Shown piece after piece: positions 52,818 to 61,380 of a stretch of DNA of 64,000 nt (the stretch's first letter is position 1; each line of letters opens with the position of its first letter). The notes under the pieces were generated by a model. The model did not search any database. It worked only from the letters and a program-made list of their open reading frames with translations, and had not been told where the DNA came from. Origin of the DNA: Ornithinimicrobium sediminis. GTDB taxonomy: Bacteria > Actinomycetota > Actinomycetes > Actinomycetales > Dermatophilaceae. The translations under genes were made by a program, and so were the position numbers. The stretch covers positions 310,001-374,000 of the forward strand of contig NZ_JAJSDQ010000002.1 in assembly GCF_021272345.1 (NCBI RefSeq). Direction: 5' to 3'.

Positions 52818-53810
52818 TCAGTACAGGCTGGGGGAGTCGTCGGCGACGTAGTCGGCGCCCGAGTAGGCGCCGGTGCGCATCCGCTGACGCTGCAGCAACA
52901 AGTCGTTGAGCAGGCTGGAGGCGCCGAAGCGGAACCAGAAGGGGTCGAGCCAGTCCTCGCCGGCGATCTCGTTGACCGTCACCAGGAAGGTGATCGCGTC
53001 CTTGCTGGTGCGGATGCCGCCGGCCGGCTTCACACCGACCTGCACCCCCGTGAGCTCGCGCCAGTCTCGGACCGCCTCCAGCATGACGAGCGTGACCGGC
53101 AGGGTGGCCGCGGGCTGCACCTTGCCCGTCGAGGTCTTGACGAAGTCACCTCCGGCGAGCATGGCCAGGTAGGAGGCGCGCCGCACGTTGTCGTAGGTCA
53201 CGAGCTCGCCGGTCTCCAGGATGACCTTGAGCCGGGCGCCACCGCAGACGCGCTTGACCTCGACGATCTGCTCGAAGACCGTCCGGTAGTCGCCGGAGAG
53301 GAAGGCGCCGCGGTCGATGACCATGTCGATCTCGTCGGCGCCGGCGCTCACGGCGTCCGCGGTGTCGGCGAGCTTGACCGCCAGGCTGGCCCGGCCGCTC
53401 GGGAAGGCCGTCGCCACGGCAGCGACCTTGACACCGCTGCCGTCGCCGAGGGTCTGTCTGGCCACCGGCACCATGTCGCCGTAGACGCACACGGCTGCCG
53501 GACGGGGGGTGCTCAGGTCGGTGGGGTCAGGGGACAGCGCCTTGGTGCACAGACCACTCACCCGGCCGGGGGTGTCGGCCCCTTCGAGCGTGGTGAGGTC
53601 GATCATCCCGATCGCGGTGTCGATCGCCCACTCCTTGGAGGTGGTCTTGACCGACCGCGTGCCCAAGGAGGCCGCGCGCGCCTCGCAGCCCACCTGGTCC
53701 ACCCCCGGAAGGCCCTGCAGCCAGGACGAGAGGGCCGGGTTGGTCAGCCGCGAGACGCCGAGGATGTCCCGGGCACGGCTTTCGGCATCGGTCTCGGTAG
53801 GGGTGCTCAC
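52818..53810 (-). CDS. deoC: Deoxyribose-phosphate aldolase
   Basis: A 330-residue class I aldolase that splits deoxyribose-5-phosphate into glyceraldehyde-3-phosphate and acetaldehyde. The Schiff-base Lys is in FVKTSTGK and a second active-site Lys in VGVKPAGGIR. DEIDMVIDRGAFL and LKVILETGEL complete the barrel. The N-terminus is about 80 residues longer than in the short E. coli-type enzymes, close to the length of animal DERA. GTG 53810 follows TAAACT by six bases (leaderless). Confidence 0.95.
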   Translation of the reverse strand: MSTPTETDAESRARDILGVSRLTNPALSSWLQGLPGVDQVGCEARAASLGTRSVKTTSKEWAIDTAIGMIDLTTLEGADTPGRVSGLCTKALSPDPTDLSTPRPAAVCVYGDMVPVARQTLGDGSGVKVAAVATAFPSGRASLAVKLADTADAVSAGADEIDMVIDRGAFLSGDYRTVFEQIVEVKRVCGGARLKVILETGELVTYDNVRRASYLAMLAGGDFVKTSTGKVQPAATLPVTLVMLEAVRDWRELTGVQVGVKPAGGIRTSKDAITFLVTVNEIAGEDWLDPFWFRFGASSLLNDLLLQRQRMRTGAYSGADYVADDSPSLY

Positions 53811-53816
53811 CGGGTG

Positions 53817-53822
53817 AGTTTA
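53817..53822 (-). promoter_or_regulatory. -10 box TAAACT, leaderless style
   Basis: On the minus strand TAAACT ends six bases before GTG 53810 of deoC. Confidence 0.5.
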
Positions 53823-53854
53823 ACGCCGTCGCACGGGTGCTGCCCGACCGTGCC

Positions 53855-53860
53855 TAGACT
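53855..53860 (+). promoter_or_regulatory. -10 box TAGACT, leaderless style
   Basis: TAGACT ends seven bases before ATG 53868 of the cupin gene; it is about 35 bases from the divergent deoC box. Confidence 0.5.
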
Positions 53861-53867
53861 GCCGGGC

Positions 53868-54218
53868 ATGGCCGAGATCCTGCGAGCGACCCCTTTCCCC
53901 GTGCCTGGCGGCAAGCACATCGACGAGTTCGTCGGCCGCATCAGCACCGGCCACACGAACGTGTCGGTGGCGCACATGACAGCCCCTGCAGGGTGGTCCG
54001 AGCCGGCGCAGGTCCCGGAGTTCGACGAGGTCACCTATGTCGTCTCCGGGTCCCTGGAGGTGGAGCACCGGGACGGCACGCAGACGGTGAAGACGGGAGA
54101 GGTGGTCCTGTCCCGTGCGGGCGCGTGGGTGCGCTACGCCGCCGGCCCGGACGGCGCCGACTACCTGGCCGTGTGCGTGCCTGCCTTCGACGTGGAGGCG
54201 GCCCACCGTGAGGACTGA
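53868..54218 (+). CDS. Cupin-fold protein (EutQ-like)
   Basis: A 116-residue small cupin. Beta-barrel pattern [39 protein letters not shown], then [18 protein letters not shown]. The usual metal-binding His of motif 1 are not seen, only acidic residues, so metal binding is uncertain. The 3' end overlaps the adenosine deaminase start by 11 bases, suggesting coupled translation and a link with adenosine breakdown. Role unknown; a sugar- or base-binding sensor is possible. Confidence 0.85.
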   Translation: MAEILRATPFPVPGGKHIDEFVGRISTGHTNVSVAHMTAPAGWSEPAQVPEFDEVTYVVSGSLEVEHRDGTQTVKTGEVVLSRAGAWVRYAAGPDGADYLAVCVPAFDVEAAHRED

Positions 54219-55371
54219 CCAGGTCCGCGCGCTGCCCAAGGTGCTGCTGCACGACCACCTGGACGGGGGCCTGCGCGCCGCCACCGTGCTCGAGCTCGCC
54301 CGCGAGCAGGGGTACGCGGACCTGCCGGCCGACACGGTGGAGGGACTGCAGCGGTGGTTCCGTGACAGCGCCGACTCCGGCTCGCTGGAGCGCTACCTCG
54401 AGACGTTCGCCCACACGGTGGGGGTGATGCAGACCGAGCCCGCCCTGCGGAGGGTCGCGCGCGAGTGCGTGCTCGACCTGGCCGACGACGGCGTGGTCTA
54501 CGCCGAGGTGCGCTACGCGCCCGAGCAGCACCTCACCCAGGGGCTGACCCTGGACGAGGTGGTGCAGGCCGTCACCGCAGGCTTCGCCGAGGGGATGTCG
54601 CAGGCGCGGGCCGGCGGGTCGACGATCGTGGTCACCACCATCCTCACCGCCATGCGCCATGCTGCACGGTCCCGGGAGATCGCCGAGCTCGCGGTGCGCC
54701 ACCGTGACGCCGGGGTGGTCGGCTTCGACATCGCCGGCGCCGAGGCAGGCTTCCCGCCCTCCCGTCACCTGGACGCCTTCGAGTACCTGCGGCGGGAGTG
54801 CTTCCGGTTCACGATCCACGCGGGAGAAGGCTTCGGTCTGCCCAGCATCTGGGAGGCCCTGCAGTGGTGCGGCGCCGAGCGGCTCGGCCACGGCGTGCGC
54901 ATCGTCGACGACATGACGTTGGACGGGGTGCCCGTCACCGAGGTCGGCACCCCGTTCGCGGCGTGGACCGACGAGCAGGTGGCCTCGGTCCGGCTGGGCC
55001 GCCTGGCGTCATACGTGCGCGACCGACGGATCCCCCTGGAGATGTGTCCGTCGAGCAACCTGCAGACCGGCGCGGCGGCCGGTGTCGCGGAGCATCCCGT
55101 CACCCTGCTCGAGCGCCTGCGCTTCCGGGTCACCCTGAACACCGACAACCGCCTCATGAGCGGCACGTCGATGACCAGGGAGATGGAGCTGCTGGTGCGG
55201 GAGGCCGGGTGGGAGCTCCCGGACCTGCGACGGGTGACGGTCGACGCTATCAAGTCGGCGTTCCTGCCCTACCCGCGACGCCGCGCCGTCATCGACGAGG
55301 TGATCCTCCCCGGCTACGCCCGGGTGGCCGGCGACGTCCCGGCCTCATCCAGGGGGTCGGGGCCGAGGTAG
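54208..55371 (+). CDS. add: Adenosine deaminase
   Basis: A 387-residue zinc enzyme turning adenosine and deoxyadenosine into inosine. Zinc ligands in [11 protein letters not shown] (His 15, His 17). Substrate and catalytic motifs TIHAGEGFG and RLGHGVRI are complete, as is [10 protein letters not shown] with the Asp. GTG 54208 lies inside the end of the cupin gene. The 3' 58 bases overlap the convergent RDD gene, an unusually long tail-to-tail overlap for this window. Confidence 0.96.
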   Translation: MRTDQVRALPKVLLHDHLDGGLRAATVLELAREQGYADLPADTVEGLQRWFRDSADSGSLERYLETFAHTVGVMQTEPALRRVARECVLDLADDGVVYAEVRYAPEQHLTQGLTLDEVVQAVTAGFAEGMSQARAGGSTIVVTTILTAMRHAARSREIAELAVRHRDAGVVGFDIAGAEAGFPPSRHLDAFEYLRRECFRFTIHAGEGFGLPSIWEALQWCGAERLGHGVRIVDDMTLDGVPVTEVGTPFAAWTDEQVASVRLGRLASYVRDRRIPLEMCPSSNLQTGAAAGVAEHPVTLLERLRFRVTLNTDNRLMSGTSMTREMELLVREAGWELPDLRRVTVDAIKSAFLPYPRRRAVIDEVILPGYARVAGDVPASSRGSGPR

Positions 55372-56156
55372 CGCGCTCGCAGCGCATCGGCGCGCTCGAG
55401 CCGCAGGACGTCCCGGCGTCTGCGCTCGGCCAGGACGGTGGCCAGCACCTGCTCCGGCGGGGCGCCCGCCGGTGGCGGCGGGGCGACGTAGCCCAGGACG
55501 TCGCTGAACAGCTGAGCGCCGGTGGCGGCCCGCGCGGACGGAGCGAGTGAGCCGGTGCGGGCGAGGAACTGCCGCACGGCGACCGTCAGTGCGTCCGGCA
55601 GGGCGGCGATGTCGGCCGAGCGAGCCCAGGGTTCCAGCAAGGGGTCCGCCCGGGGAGGGGTGGGCACCTGCAGCCGCGAGCGCTGGCGGACGACGTAGGT
55701 GCCGGCGAGGAAGTCGCCGAGGCGCTTGGCACGGGCGTTGGACGCGGCCGCGATGAGGGCGACCGAGCCCGCCGTCAGCCAGACCTCCACGACGCCTGCC
55801 AAGGCCCGGATGACGGCGTGCCGGAAGCTGATCGGCCCGGCGTCGTCACGCACGGTGCGCAGCCCGAGCGCCAGCTTGCCGAGGGTGCGGCCCCGGAGCA
55901 GGGTCTCCTGCGTCACCGGGACGGCCACCAGGGCGAGCACGGTGACGGCGATGACCGCGGCCTGGAGCAGGGCGACGTCGGCCAGGCCTCCGAGCCGGGA
56001 GACGACGAAGGCGCCGAGCAGGAGCACGACGACCACGACCAGCACGTCGACCAGCCCGGAGAGCATGCGCAGCGGCAGGCCGGCTGCCGGCAGGTCCAGC
56101 TCCACGGCCTCGGACGTGACGAAGCCCTCGGTGTCGAAGATGCCCTGGTTCGCCAT
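55314..56156 (-). CDS. RDD family membrane protein
   Basis: A 280-residue protein with an RDD domain: Arg/Asp pair region [20 protein letters not shown] (about 26-45), a second helix, [14 protein letters not shown] and the third helix after [16 protein letters not shown] proteins are thought to transport small ions or solutes. The cytoplasmic C-terminal 100 residues are charged and helical. ATG 56156 has a TAGTCT box ten bases before it. It is part of a membrane-protein block with SpoIIM, DUF58, MoxR, DUF4350 and DUF4129 proteins. Confidence 0.9.
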   Translation of the reverse strand: MANQGIFDTEGFVTSEAVELDLPAAGLPLRMLSGLVDVLVVVVVLLLGAFVVSRLGGLADVALLQAAVIAVTVLALVAVPVTQETLLRGRTLGKLALGLRTVRDDAGPISFRHAVIRALAGVVEVWLTAGSVALIAAASNARAKRLGDFLAGTYVVRQRSRLQVPTPPRADPLLEPWARSADIAALPDALTVAVRQFLARTGSLAPSARAATGAQLFSDVLGYVAPPPPAGAPPEQVLATVLAERRRRDVLRLERADALRARYLGPDPLDEAGTSPATRA

Positions 56157-56190
56157 GGTGGCGCCCAGACTAGCCCTGGCGGCCGACGGC

Positions 56191-56196
56191 TAGGCT
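56191..56196 (+). promoter_or_regulatory. -10 box TAGGCT, leaderless style
   Basis: TAGGCT ends six bases before GTG 56203 of the SpoIIM-like gene. Confidence 0.5.
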
Positions 56197-56202
56197 GACC
56201 CG

Positions 56203-57198
56203 GTGGACCTGGACGCACTCGTGGCACGCCGGCAGCGGGCGTGGGAGCGCCTCGGCGCCCTCAGCCGCCGCCGGCGACTGGACGGAGCGGAGGCGGACGA
56301 GCTGCTCGACGGGTATGCCCGCACGGCGACGGACCTGTCCATCGTGCGCTCCAGCGCGCCCGACGCCTCGGTGGTGCACCACCTGTCGCTGCTGCTCACC
56401 GGGGCACGGCTGCGCGCGACGAGCCCGGCTCGCGCGGGCTGGGCCGGGGTGGGCCGCTTCTTCGTCGAGGACTTCCCCGCCGCGCTCTACCGGATGCGGC
56501 GGTGGTGGGTCGTGACGGCGCTGGCCAACGTCGCGGTCGGGGTCGCCCTGGGCACCTGGCTGTTCTACAACCCGGTGGTGGAGAACACCCTGCTGACACC
56601 CGCGGAGATCCAGCAGCTGGTGGACTCCGACTTCGAGACCTACTACACCGAGAACCCGGCGGGCAGCTTCGCCACTCTCGTCTGGATCAACAACGCCTGG
56701 GTCGCGGCCCAGTGCATCGCGTTCGGCGTGCTCGGGCTTCCGGTCCTGTGGGTGCTCTGGCAGAACATCTCCAACGTCGCCGTGATCGGTGCGCTCATGC
56801 ACGCCGAGGGCCGGGCCGGGGTCTTCTGGGGCCTGCTGACCCCGCACGGCCTGCTGGAGCTGATGGCCATCTTCGTCGCCGCGGGGGTCGGGCTGCGGCT
56901 GTTCTGGGCGTGGGTGGACCCCGGGCCCCGCACCCGGCTGGCCTCACTGGCCGCGGAGGGCAGGTCGGCGGCGACCGTCAGCCTCGGGCTCGTGGTGGTG
57001 CTCCTCGTGTCAGGCGTCATCGAGGGCTTCGTGACGCCCTCGCCGCTGCCGACCTGGGCCCGGGTGGGCATCGGGGTCCTGGCGCTGGCGGCCTTCCTGA
57101 CCTACGTGTGGACGCTCGGGCGCAGCGCGGTGCGGCGTGGCCTGACGGGCGACGTGGCCGACTCCCAGCCGGCCGACCAGGCGCCGATGGCCTTCTGA
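56203..57198 (+). CDS. Stage II sporulation protein M-like (DUF95) membrane protein
   Basis: A 331-residue membrane protein of the SpoIIM/DUF95 family. A helical cytoplasmic N-terminus (about 1-95) is followed by about five to six membrane helices. The conserved LLTPHGLLELMAIFVAAGVG segment defines the family. In non-sporulating actinobacteria it occurs beside RDD, DUF58 and MoxR genes, as here, and its role is unknown. GTG 56203 is leaderless behind TAGGCT. The stop faces the DUF58 stop across a palindrome. Confidence 0.92.
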   Translation: MDLDALVARRQRAWERLGALSRRRRLDGAEADELLDGYARTATDLSIVRSSAPDASVVHHLSLLLTGARLRATSPARAGWAGVGRFFVEDFPAALYRMRRWWVVTALANVAVGVALGTWLFYNPVVENTLLTPAEIQQLVDSDFETYYTENPAGSFATLVWINNAWVAAQCIAFGVLGLPVLWVLWQNISNVAVIGALMHAEGRAGVFWGLLTPHGLLELMAIFVAAGVGLRLFWAWVDPGPRTRLASLAAEGRSAATVSLGLVVVLLVSGVIEGFVTPSPLPTWARVGIGVLALAAFLTYVWTLGRSAVRRGLTGDVADSQPADQAPMAF

Positions 57199-57207
57199 GG
57201 CCTCAGA
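57194..57207. terminator. Palindrome containing two convergent stop codons
   Basis: TCTGAGGCCTCAGA is a perfect 14-base palindrome. It holds the TGA of the SpoIIM-like gene (57196-57198) and the complement of the TGA of the DUF58 gene (57203-57205). It may act as a short two-way terminator, but a stem this small with almost no loop is weak. Confidence 0.3.
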
Positions 57208-58510
57208 GCAGACCCCGGGCCTTGAGCGCGAGGTAGTGGTCCGCCAGGCGCGGCGCCAGCGCCTCCGGGCCTGCCTCGATCACGTGCACCCCCATGCGTT
57301 CCAGCGCCTCTGCGGTCCTGCGGCGCAGGGCCAGGGTCCGCTCGGCTGCTGCCGCCCCGTAGACCGCGTCCACGTCGCTCAGGTCGCCGGCCATGGCCAG
57401 CACGACGGGGTCCGCCACCGATGCCAGGACCACCTGGTGGTGGGCGGTGAGCGCCGGCAGCACGGGCAGCAGCCCCTCCTCGACCGCAGCGGGGTCCAGA
57501 GCCGTGAGCAGCACGACCAGGGAGCGCCGCCGGGTGGTCGCCGTCACCGCGCCGGCGAGGAGCGACCAGTCCGCCTCGACGAGGACCGGCTCGACCGTGG
57601 CCATGGCGGTGACCATCGTGTTCAGCAGGGACGTGCGGGAGGTGTCGGGACGCACCCGGGCGCGCAGGGCCCGGTCACCGGCGATCAGGTCGACCCGGTC
57701 GCCCGCGCGGGAGGCCAGGGCCGCCAGCAGCAGCGCGGCGTCCATCGCCGCGTCGAGCCGAGGCTCGTCACCCACCCGGGCGGCGCTCGTGCGTGAGGAG
57801 TCGAGCACGAGGACGAGCCGGCGGTCCCGCTCCGGCTGCCAGGTCCGCACCACCACATGCTGCCGTCGAGCGGTGGCGCGCCAGTCGATGCTGCGCACGT
57901 CGTCGCCCTCGACGTAGTCCCGGAGGGAGTCGAACTCCGTGCCCTGGCCGCGGGTCCGCACTGCGGAACGGCCGTCGAGCTGACGAAGCCGGGCGAGCCG
58001 GCTCGGCAGGTGGCGACGCGAGCGGAACGGCGGCAGGGCACGGACCGTGCCGGGCACGACGTAGGACACCTGCCGGGCCGCCAGCCCCAGTGGGCCGTGG
58101 ACCCGCAGCGTCACCCGGTCGGTCCGCCGGTCCCCGCGCCGCGTGGGGCGTAGCGCGGTCACGTACCGGCGTCGCTCCCCGGGTGGGACGTCCAGGGGGT
58201 GGCGGGCCTCGTCCGCGCCGGCAGAGGGCACCCATGCGTCCCGCAGGACGCCTCGGGCCCGTCGCCGCCCGAGGTTGTGCACCTGCACCGTGGTGGTGGT
58301 CTGCTCGCCGGTGCGGACCTGCGGCGTCCCGTCCCGGCCGTGCGTGCGCGACAGCCGCAGCGAGCTCGGTGAGGGGGCCGCCACCACGTCGACGGCCACG
58401 AGGAGCACACCCAGCAGCCCCCACAGCCACACGGTGCTGGTCGAGGGCCACAGGGCCACGGGCAGGAGCCCGGCCAGGACGAGGGCCAGGACGGGAGGTC
58501 GCAGTGCCAT
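57203..58510 (-). CDS. DUF58 protein, von Willebrand A-like
   Basis: A 435-residue protein with two N-terminal membrane helices (about 5-50), a beta-rich part, the DUF58 motif EGDDVRSIDWRATARRQHVVVRTW and a vWA-like domain starting LVLVLDSSRTS (D-x-S-x-S metal site). DUF58 proteins work with MoxR ATPases in assembly or activation of enzyme complexes. It begins 13 bases after the MoxR stop. Confidence 0.93.
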   Translation of the reverse strand: MALRPPVLALVLAGLLPVALWPSTSTVWLWGLLGVLLVAVDVVAAPSPSSLRLSRTHGRDGTPQVRTGEQTTTTVQVHNLGRRRARGVLRDAWVPSAGADEARHPLDVPPGERRRYVTALRPTRRGDRRTDRVTLRVHGPLGLAARQVSYVVPGTVRALPPFRSRRHLPSRLARLRQLDGRSAVRTRGQGTEFDSLRDYVEGDDVRSIDWRATARRQHVVVRTWQPERDRRLVLVLDSSRTSAARVGDEPRLDAAMDAALLLAALASRAGDRVDLIAGDRALRARVRPDTSRTSLLNTMVTAMATVEPVLVEADWSLLAGAVTATTRRRSLVVLLTALDPAAVEEGLLPVLPALTAHHQVVLASVADPVVLAMAGDLSDVDAVYGAAAAERTLALRRRTAEALERMGVHVIEAGPEALAPRLADHYLALKARGLL

Positions 58511-58523
58511 GGGCAGCCGCCGG

Positions 58524-59510
58524 TCAGCGCGGGACGGGCACGGAGTGCAGGGCCGACTCGAGCACCGAGGAGACCGAGACCCCCTCCAGCTCCGCCTCGG
58601 GCCGCAGCGACAGGCGGTGGGTGAGGGTCCCCGGGGCCAGGGCCTTCACGTCGTCGGGGGTGACGAACGAGCGCCCCGAGAGCCACGCCCACGCCCGTGC
58701 CGTGCTGAGCAGGGCCGTGGCACCACGCGGGCTCACCCCGAGCTGCAGCGAGGGCGAGCTCCGGGTCGCCCGTGCGATGTCGACGATGTAGCCGATCACC
58801 TCCGGTGTGACCTGCACGGTGCGCACGGCGCGCGAGGCAGCCGCGACGTCGGGCACCCCGGCCACCGGGTGCACGCCTGCGGCAGCCAGGTCGCGCGGGT
58901 CGAAGCCACCGGCGTGGCGCTCCAGGACGTCCACCTCCTCGTGACGCGGCGGCAGCGGCAGCACCACCTTGAGGAGGAACCGGTCGAGCTGCGCCTCAGG
59001 AAGGGGGTAGGTGCCTTCGTACTCGACGGGGTTCTGGGTGGCGGCCACGAGGAAGGGGTCGGGAAGCGCCCGCGCCCGTCCGTCGACGGTGACCTGCCGC
59101 TCCTCCATCGCCTCCAGGAGCGAGGACTGGGTCTTGGGGGGTGTGCGGTTGATCTCGTCGGCGAGCAGCAGGTTGGTGAAGACCGGGCCGGGACGGAACT
59201 CGAAGTCACTGCTGCGGGTGTCGTAGACGAGCGAGCCCGTCACGTCCCCGGGCATGAGGTCCGGCGTGAACTGCACGCGGGAGGTCGAGACGTCCAGGGC
59301 TGTCGCCAGTGCTCTCACGAGCAGCGTCTTGGCGACACCCGGCACCCCCTCGAGCAGGACGTGGCCGCGCGAGAGCAGGGCCACGATGAGACCGGTCACT
59401 GCGGCGTCCTGACCGACGACGGCCTTGCCGACCTCCGCGCGCACCCTGGTCAGGGCCTCGCGGGCCTGGTCGGGGTCGCGGTCGTGGTGGTCCGCGGGTG
59501 GAGTGGTCAT
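58524..59510 (-). CDS. MoxR-family AAA+ ATPase
   Basis: A 328-residue chaperone-like ATPase. Walker A GVPGVAKT (about 55-62), Walker B LLLADEINRTPPKTQ, sensor ATQNPVEYEGTYPLPEAQLDRF and a C-terminal lid with LQLGVSPRGATALL and FVTPDDVKALA. It pairs with the DUF58 (vWA) gene downstream and the membrane genes upstream. ATG 59510 overlaps the stop of the DUF4350 gene by four bases. Confidence 0.95.
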   Translation of the reverse strand: MTTPPADHHDRDPDQAREALTRVRAEVGKAVVGQDAAVTGLIVALLSRGHVLLEGVPGVAKTLLVRALATALDVSTSRVQFTPDLMPGDVTGSLVYDTRSSDFEFRPGPVFTNLLLADEINRTPPKTQSSLLEAMEERQVTVDGRARALPDPFLVAATQNPVEYEGTYPLPEAQLDRFLLKVVLPLPPRHEEVDVLERHAGGFDPRDLAAAGVHPVAGVPDVAAASRAVRTVQVTPEVIGYIVDIARATRSSPSLQLGVSPRGATALLSTARAWAWLSGRSFVTPDDVKALAPGTLTHRLSLRPEAELEGVSVSSVLESALHSVPVPR

Positions 59511-60730
59511 CGTGGCAGGTTCCCTTCCTCGAGGGACCGCGCTGCGCGCGCGGTCCGCACCAGTGTCTCGTCGTCGTCCGCGTCGGCGTCGGCCAGCACG
59601 CGGGTGAGCTCCCGCTGGTCGACACCCGTGGCGGCGGCCACGGCATCGAGCAGGTCGGGCACGGCCGTCGTCGCAGGGAGACCCAGGCGCTCGGCCCACC
59701 GTCGGCGTGCGGCCAGCTGCAGGCTGGCGAGGGCCCGTCGGCGGTCGGCCGCGTCCTGGTAGAGCCGCGCGCGGCTCTGCGTCGTCTCCACCGAGCGGAT
59801 GACGACCGGCAGGGGCTCCGGCACCACCCGCCCCAGGCGGCGTGCGCGGACCAGGCTCCAGGCCACGGCGGCGAGGAGCAGCACACCGACCGAGGGGACG
59901 AAGGCCTCCGGCAGCACATCGGTGAGGGTCCGTGCGGGGGCCTCCCCGGCGTCGAGCGGCTGTGCGACATACCAGACCAGCCTGCTCTCCCCGCCCAGTG
60001 CTCGCAGGCCCACGGCCGCGTTCGCGTCCTCCGTGATCCGACCGTTGGTGAGCGCCTCGCCGATGCCGAGCAGGAGGGTCCGTGGCCGTTCCTGTGTGGC
60101 CGGGAGCTCGACCCAGTGGCCCGCCTGCCGGCCCCCGGCCCCGAATCCGGCCGACGGCGGCAGGCAGACCCGGGCCTGCGCCGATCGGTCGGTGACCTCG
60201 ACCAGCGTGCTGCCCCCGTCGACGCGGTCCCCCTCCCGCCACGGGGCTCCCTGGCAGCCCGCGTCCATCGGCGTGCCCAGGGTGAACGCGCGGGCCTCGA
60301 CCGGGGCGTCCAGGAGCTCGCCGACGCCGGGCCCGGGGTCCAGCAGCACGAGCGACGCGGCTCCGGAGGCGTGGTCGCGCAGGACCTGCCCCGCGTCGGC
60401 CGAGAGCAGCTCACTACGGGCCGCGACCAGCGTGACGCCGTCGAGGTCGGTGTCCAGCAGCGCGTCGAGGCCTCGCACGACCTCCACCTCCACCCCGCGC
60501 TCGGAGAGCACCCGGGCGAGAGCCTGGGCACCGTTGGCATCGGGGTTCTCGGGGTCCAGGGGCTCGCCGTTGCGTGCGGCCAGGCCACCCAGCACGGCGG
60601 ACAGCAGCGCGAGCGCGAGGACGAGGGCGGCCCACAGGAGCCAGCGCCGGTAGCGGGGGCCCGCGACGGGCCTCGACCCCTGGTCGGCACGCGCGTGGTC
60701 GGCACGCGCGCTCTCGGCCGATGTGGTCAC
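59507..60730 (-). CDS. DUF4350 membrane protein
   Basis: A 407-residue protein with one N-terminal helix (about 29-52), an extracellular alpha/beta domain resembling a GATase-like fold (ALARVLSERGVEVEVV; LVLLDPGPGVGE), a second helix at about 285-305 (VGVLLLAAVAWSLV) and a cytoplasmic helical tail. Starts at GTG 60730, overlapping the DUF4129 stop; ends overlapping moxR. Function unknown; the arrangement DUF4129-DUF4350-MoxR-DUF58 is conserved in actinobacteria. Confidence 0.92.
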   Translation of the reverse strand: MTTSAESARADHARADQGSRPVAGPRYRRWLLWAALVLALALLSAVLGGLAARNGEPLDPENPDANGAQALARVLSERGVEVEVVRGLDALLDTDLDGVTLVAARSELLSADAGQVLRDHASGAASLVLLDPGPGVGELLDAPVEARAFTLGTPMDAGCQGAPWREGDRVDGGSTLVEVTDRSAQARVCLPPSAGFGAGGRQAGHWVELPATQERPRTLLLGIGEALTNGRITEDANAAVGLRALGGESRLVWYVAQPLDAGEAPARTLTDVLPEAFVPSVGVLLLAAVAWSLVRARRLGRVVPEPLPVVIRSVETTQSRARLYQDAADRRRALASLQLAARRRWAERLGLPATTAVPDLLDAVAAATGVDQRELTRVLADADADDDETLVRTARAARSLEEGNLPR

Positions 60731-61371
60731 CGGACCTGCTCCAGGGCCGGCCGTGCCCGGCTCAGGCTGCGGTCCAGGTCGCGCGCCGCCTCGGCGGACC
60801 CGCGGTCGGCGTGGCGCCCGCCGTAGCGCACCGCGTCGAACTCCCGTGCGACCCGGTCCAGCGACGCCGCGTGGCCCGGGAACGGGGCAGCCAGCAGCGC
60901 GCCCACCTCGTGTGCGGTGAGTGCCGGGACGTCGTCGAGCAGGGTGCGCCGGGCAGCGTCCGCGGTGAGCGCGCGGAAGGAGTCCAGCAGGACGGTGTCC
61001 CAGTCCTGGCGACCGGCCGCCTCGGCTGCACGGGCCCGGTAGTCCTCCGGGGTGAGGTGATCCTCCTCCAGGACTCCACCGGAAGGGGCGGCGCGCAGCG
61101 TGCTGCCGCGCCGGCGCCCGAGGACACCGAAGGTCACCGCGACCGCTGCTGCGGCAAGCACGCCGAGGACGACCAGCCATCCCAGGGACTGCGATGCCGG
61201 CACGACCTGCAGCAGGTCCGTCAGCAGGCCCACGAACCAGTCGTAGATCCGGGTGAGGAAGGGCTCTGCGCGGTTGTAGTCGGGCTGGGACAGCTCGGCG
61301 ACGAGCCAGTCCCGGGCCTCGTCCCGGTCCGGGTCCAGGGCCTGCAGGGTCACGGCGTGGGTGCGGAGCAC
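60727..61371 (-). CDS. DUF4129 membrane protein
   Basis: A 214-residue protein. A cytoplasmic or periplasmic helical N-terminus (RDWLVAELSQPDYNRAEPFLTRIYDWF) precedes one membrane helix (LGWLVVLGVLAAAAVAVTFGV, about 63-83). A C-terminal DUF4129 domain follows (LTPEDYRARAAEAAGRQDWDTVLLDSFRAL). The C-terminal domain is typically cytoplasmic and found next to MoxR systems. GTG 61371 lies nine bases after the upstream gene; its stop overlaps the DUF4350 gene. Confidence 0.92.
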   Translation of the reverse strand: MLRTHAVTLQALDPDRDEARDWLVAELSQPDYNRAEPFLTRIYDWFVGLLTDLLQVVPASQSLGWLVVLGVLAAAAVAVTFGVLGRRRGSTLRAAPSGGVLEEDHLTPEDYRARAAEAAGRQDWDTVLLDSFRALTADAARRTLLDDVPALTAHEVGALLAAPFPGHAASLDRVAREFDAVRYGGRHADRGSAEAARDLDRSLSRARPALEQVR

Positions 61372-61380
61372 GGCGTGCCG

